NCBI GenBank assembly: GCA_900618425.1
Contig: UZAN01039982.1
Location: forward strand, 34,930 to 98,929
Length of the DNA stretch: 64,000 nucleotides
DNA from: Echinostoma caproni
Taxonomy: Eukaryota > Platyhelminthes > Trematoda > Plagiorchiida > Echinostomatidae
Reading direction: 5' to 3'
Part shown: positions 62,357 through 64,000 of the stretch, in pieces
Position numbering within the stretch: position 1 is the stretch's first letter
Layout: the number at the start of each line of letters is the position of its first letter
Translations under genes and position numbers: made by a program
The notes under the pieces: generated by a model
The model's database searches: none
Seen by the model: only the letters and a program-made list of their open reading frames with translations
Told to the model about the DNA's origin: nothing

Positions 62357-62674
62357 TTATAATTTTGCCTCAGCTCGTAAAAAAGACGAGCGTTCTACAC
62401 AGGCGAACCAGTTTTCGTCTCCACATACGTCACAATACTGGCTCCTCCATTTAAGCAACCACTTCCGCACTATGCAAAATTCTATCAATTGTACAAATTC
62501 ATCCGTGGGCGCTACGTCATCTAAATTATCAGAGCCAAGCGGCAGCTTATAAAAAAAGTATTCAAACACACCTGTGTAAGCTAATAAACAGATGAACAAA
62601 TTACACACGATGACCCAAAGCCGAACTCCAGCGTCATCGGTCGCTCGTCGATTGAACGTGACAATGGTATCCAA
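62357..62674 (-). CDS. Unassigned 105-codon ORF with one hydrophobic segment (doubtful)
   Basis: The minus-strand frame has a hydrophobic stretch (LWVIVCNLFICLLAYTGVF) and a Cys/Trp-rich end (YCDVCGDENWFACVE). It uses TTG rather than ATG at its listed start. Its position beside the PLE fragment suggests a repeat relic, but similarity is too weak to name. Confidence 0.15.
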   Translation of the reverse strand: MDTIVTFNRRATDDAGVRLWVIVCNLFICLLAYTGVFEYFFYKLPLGSDNLDDVAPTDEFVQLIEFCIVRKWLLKWRSQYCDVCGDENWFACVERSSFLRAEAKL

Positions 62675-62902
62675 GTTCTTCCATCACCCAAAATCCTCGG
62701 GTACTTCAGTTTGCAGCGGTGATTGCTATAAAACGGTGAAAACCTGAACTGTGCAAGCATAAAGATTCATTTTCATTTCTAGCCCGTGCCTTGGTAGAAA
62801 GATGGAGCAATCTAACGAAACCAGCTGAATCACGATAACTGTTCTTTGTTAGTTGTCATCATGTTTTTCTCGACTCTGTTATGTCCTCTAACAGAAACAA
62901 CG

Positions 62903-63119
62903 AATATTGATTGATTTGAACTGACTATCCTTCGGACTTCACCTTCACGCACAATCCTCAGTTCATCGATTCACCCTTACACTCAGAAGCATTAGACTCG
63001 AGTTTCGCCCTTATTATAACTCATCAGTAGTGCATATCCACTGTCACGTCCGGGATGATAAACCGAGGATTGTGCGTGAAGGTAAAGTTTGAAGGATAGT
63101 TAGTCGAATGAATCAATAT
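62903..63119. repeat. Inverted repeat (foldback), arms ~65 bp, loop ~85 bp
   Basis: The left arm 62903-62970 and the reverse complement of the right arm 63054-63119 share ACTATCCTTC and CCTTCACGCACAATCCTC, plus ATATTGATT at the outer ends, with about 80% identity overall by eye. Transcribed, this would fold into a long hairpin. No ORF and no terminal TA duplication was confirmed. Confidence 0.85.
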
Positions 63120-63770
63120 CAAGTGTCCCATACCACTACTCACAAGTAACTATTAGTTAAATACTAATAATCATCAATTTTCTAAAGATTGGACTAGTGA
63201 TATGCTCCACGATTAAGCATGATTGAACAACGGAATCATCAGATAGAATGAAGTGTCTCATTGGAAAAAGTAAATAAAGCATAAAACGTGTCATTTCCTC
63301 GGTGAAAATCGCTGTAGTAAATTGCCCGGCGGCTTCGAACTAATCTTCGTTGTTTTTGACACATTTCGTTTCTTTTCAGTACATGGGACATATCTGCTTA
63401 TGCTACCTACGACCCATGCAGCGGTGATCGAAAGAATGGATCAATCAATACGAAAAATATCAGAATGATACGGGTTAAAATTCTCATCATCATCACCACC
63501 ACTACCACCAACACCACAACTGTAACATGTTTTATTGTGTAATTAAGCTTACGTGCACAGTATCTACCTGTACTCTGTTCAAAACCCAGCAGTTCATGTG
63601 CGTTCCCAACCAACTCCCAGTTTGATGACCTTTGCCCGCCGAATCGGAACTTGCAACCTTCCCCCTCCATTTAGTTTGCACATTTTTGCATTATCCCTAT
63701 GGTTATCTAACCGCCTCATATAGCAACTTTGCTTCATTGTCCTGACCCGTTTTTCGTCCCACCTATCTAT

Positions 63771-63898
63771 TATCTATTATCTCTACCTCACATGGAAACT
63801 GTGTCGTAGTAACTGTCGTCACTCGTTCTACGCTCAATCCATTATCGTTATCAATTATCTCTACCCGGCATAGAAACTGTCTCGTTTTATTGTGGTCG
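63771..63898. repeat. Imperfect tandem duplication, period ~78 bp
   Basis: The blocks 63771-63820 and 63849-63898 share ATTATCTCTACC, a variable CACATGG/GGCATAG step, and AAACTGT-TCG. Confidence 0.6.
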
Positions 63899-63921
63899 TA
63901 TGTAAGTGCATGAAATTGTGA

Positions 63922-63980
63922 GGAATTAACGATCTCCCAACGAGTGAAACCCACACCCCAGAACATCAAGAGCGCCTGGT
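63922..63980 (+). mobile_element. Second copy of hammerhead-SINE tail
   Basis: GGAATTAACGATCTCCCAAC and the following 40 bp match 19852-19912 at about 80% identity by eye (GGAATTAACGATCTC, GAGTGAAA, CCACAC, AAGAGC, CCTG). No hammerhead core or pol III boxes lie immediately upstream, so this is a 5'-truncated copy or a shared 3' tail borrowed from another element. Confidence 0.65.
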
Positions 63981-64000
63981 GCCTTTTAACAATCGAATGG

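Overview
The window looks like nuclear DNA of a digenean flatworm (fluke). It is AT-rich, has very few exons separated by introns of 2 to 20 kb, and is littered with decayed retroelements of kinds typical of trematodes: CR1/Jockey-like and RTE-like non-LTR elements, Penelope-like elements (PLEs), and a tRNA-derived SINE carrying a hammerhead-ribozyme-like core. The genus cannot be fixed from the sequence alone. There is one assembly gap (39020-39572) and there are two isolated ambiguous bases (16278, 36019).

The backbone is one plus-strand gene for a syntrophin, the dystrophin-associated adaptor. Four internal exons are visible: 8012-8187 (second half of the PDZ domain), 25118-25499 (linker and second half of the split PH1 domain), 44608-44998 (first half of PH2) and 47332-47663 (second half of PH2 plus most of the syntrophin-unique domain). 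They join in perfect phase into about 427 codons. The 5' exons (first half of PH1 and start of PDZ) are not in the window. The short C-terminal exon was not found either and probably lies past the right edge. Most of the window is therefore syntrophin intron.

One other convincing open gene is seen: a single-exon, cysteine-rich protein of 229 residues with a signal peptide (55779-56468, plus). It appears nested in the last syntrophin intron, or just downstream if the end was missed. A few smaller ORFs are listed with low confidence.

The rest is intron and repeats. From left to right: PLE GIY-YIG/RT tail (4860-5461, minus); hammerhead-SINE (19670-19960); low-confidence ORF clusters (22147-23809); compound microsatellites (27.4-27.6 kb); tRNA-like SINE (28360-28515); PLE-type hammerhead motif (29.4-29.7 kb, minus); CR1-like reverse transcriptase (30000-31545, plus); a nearly full-length but broken endonuclease/RT element (34700-37613, plus); RTE-like RT (41060-41810, minus). 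At the right is a repeat graveyard at 54-64 kb: two more CR1-like fragments, a second RT fragment, a short element with two about 290 bp direct repeats around a degraded Gag-like ORF inside a (GTA)n tract, a PLE RT fragment, a strong inverted repeat and a second copy of the SINE tail.

Nothing here resembles a bacterial-type operon, CRISPR array or defence system. The most interesting items are the two hammerhead-like RNAs, the LTR-gag-LTR miniature element, the 62.9-63.1 kb foldback and the nested secreted-protein gene.
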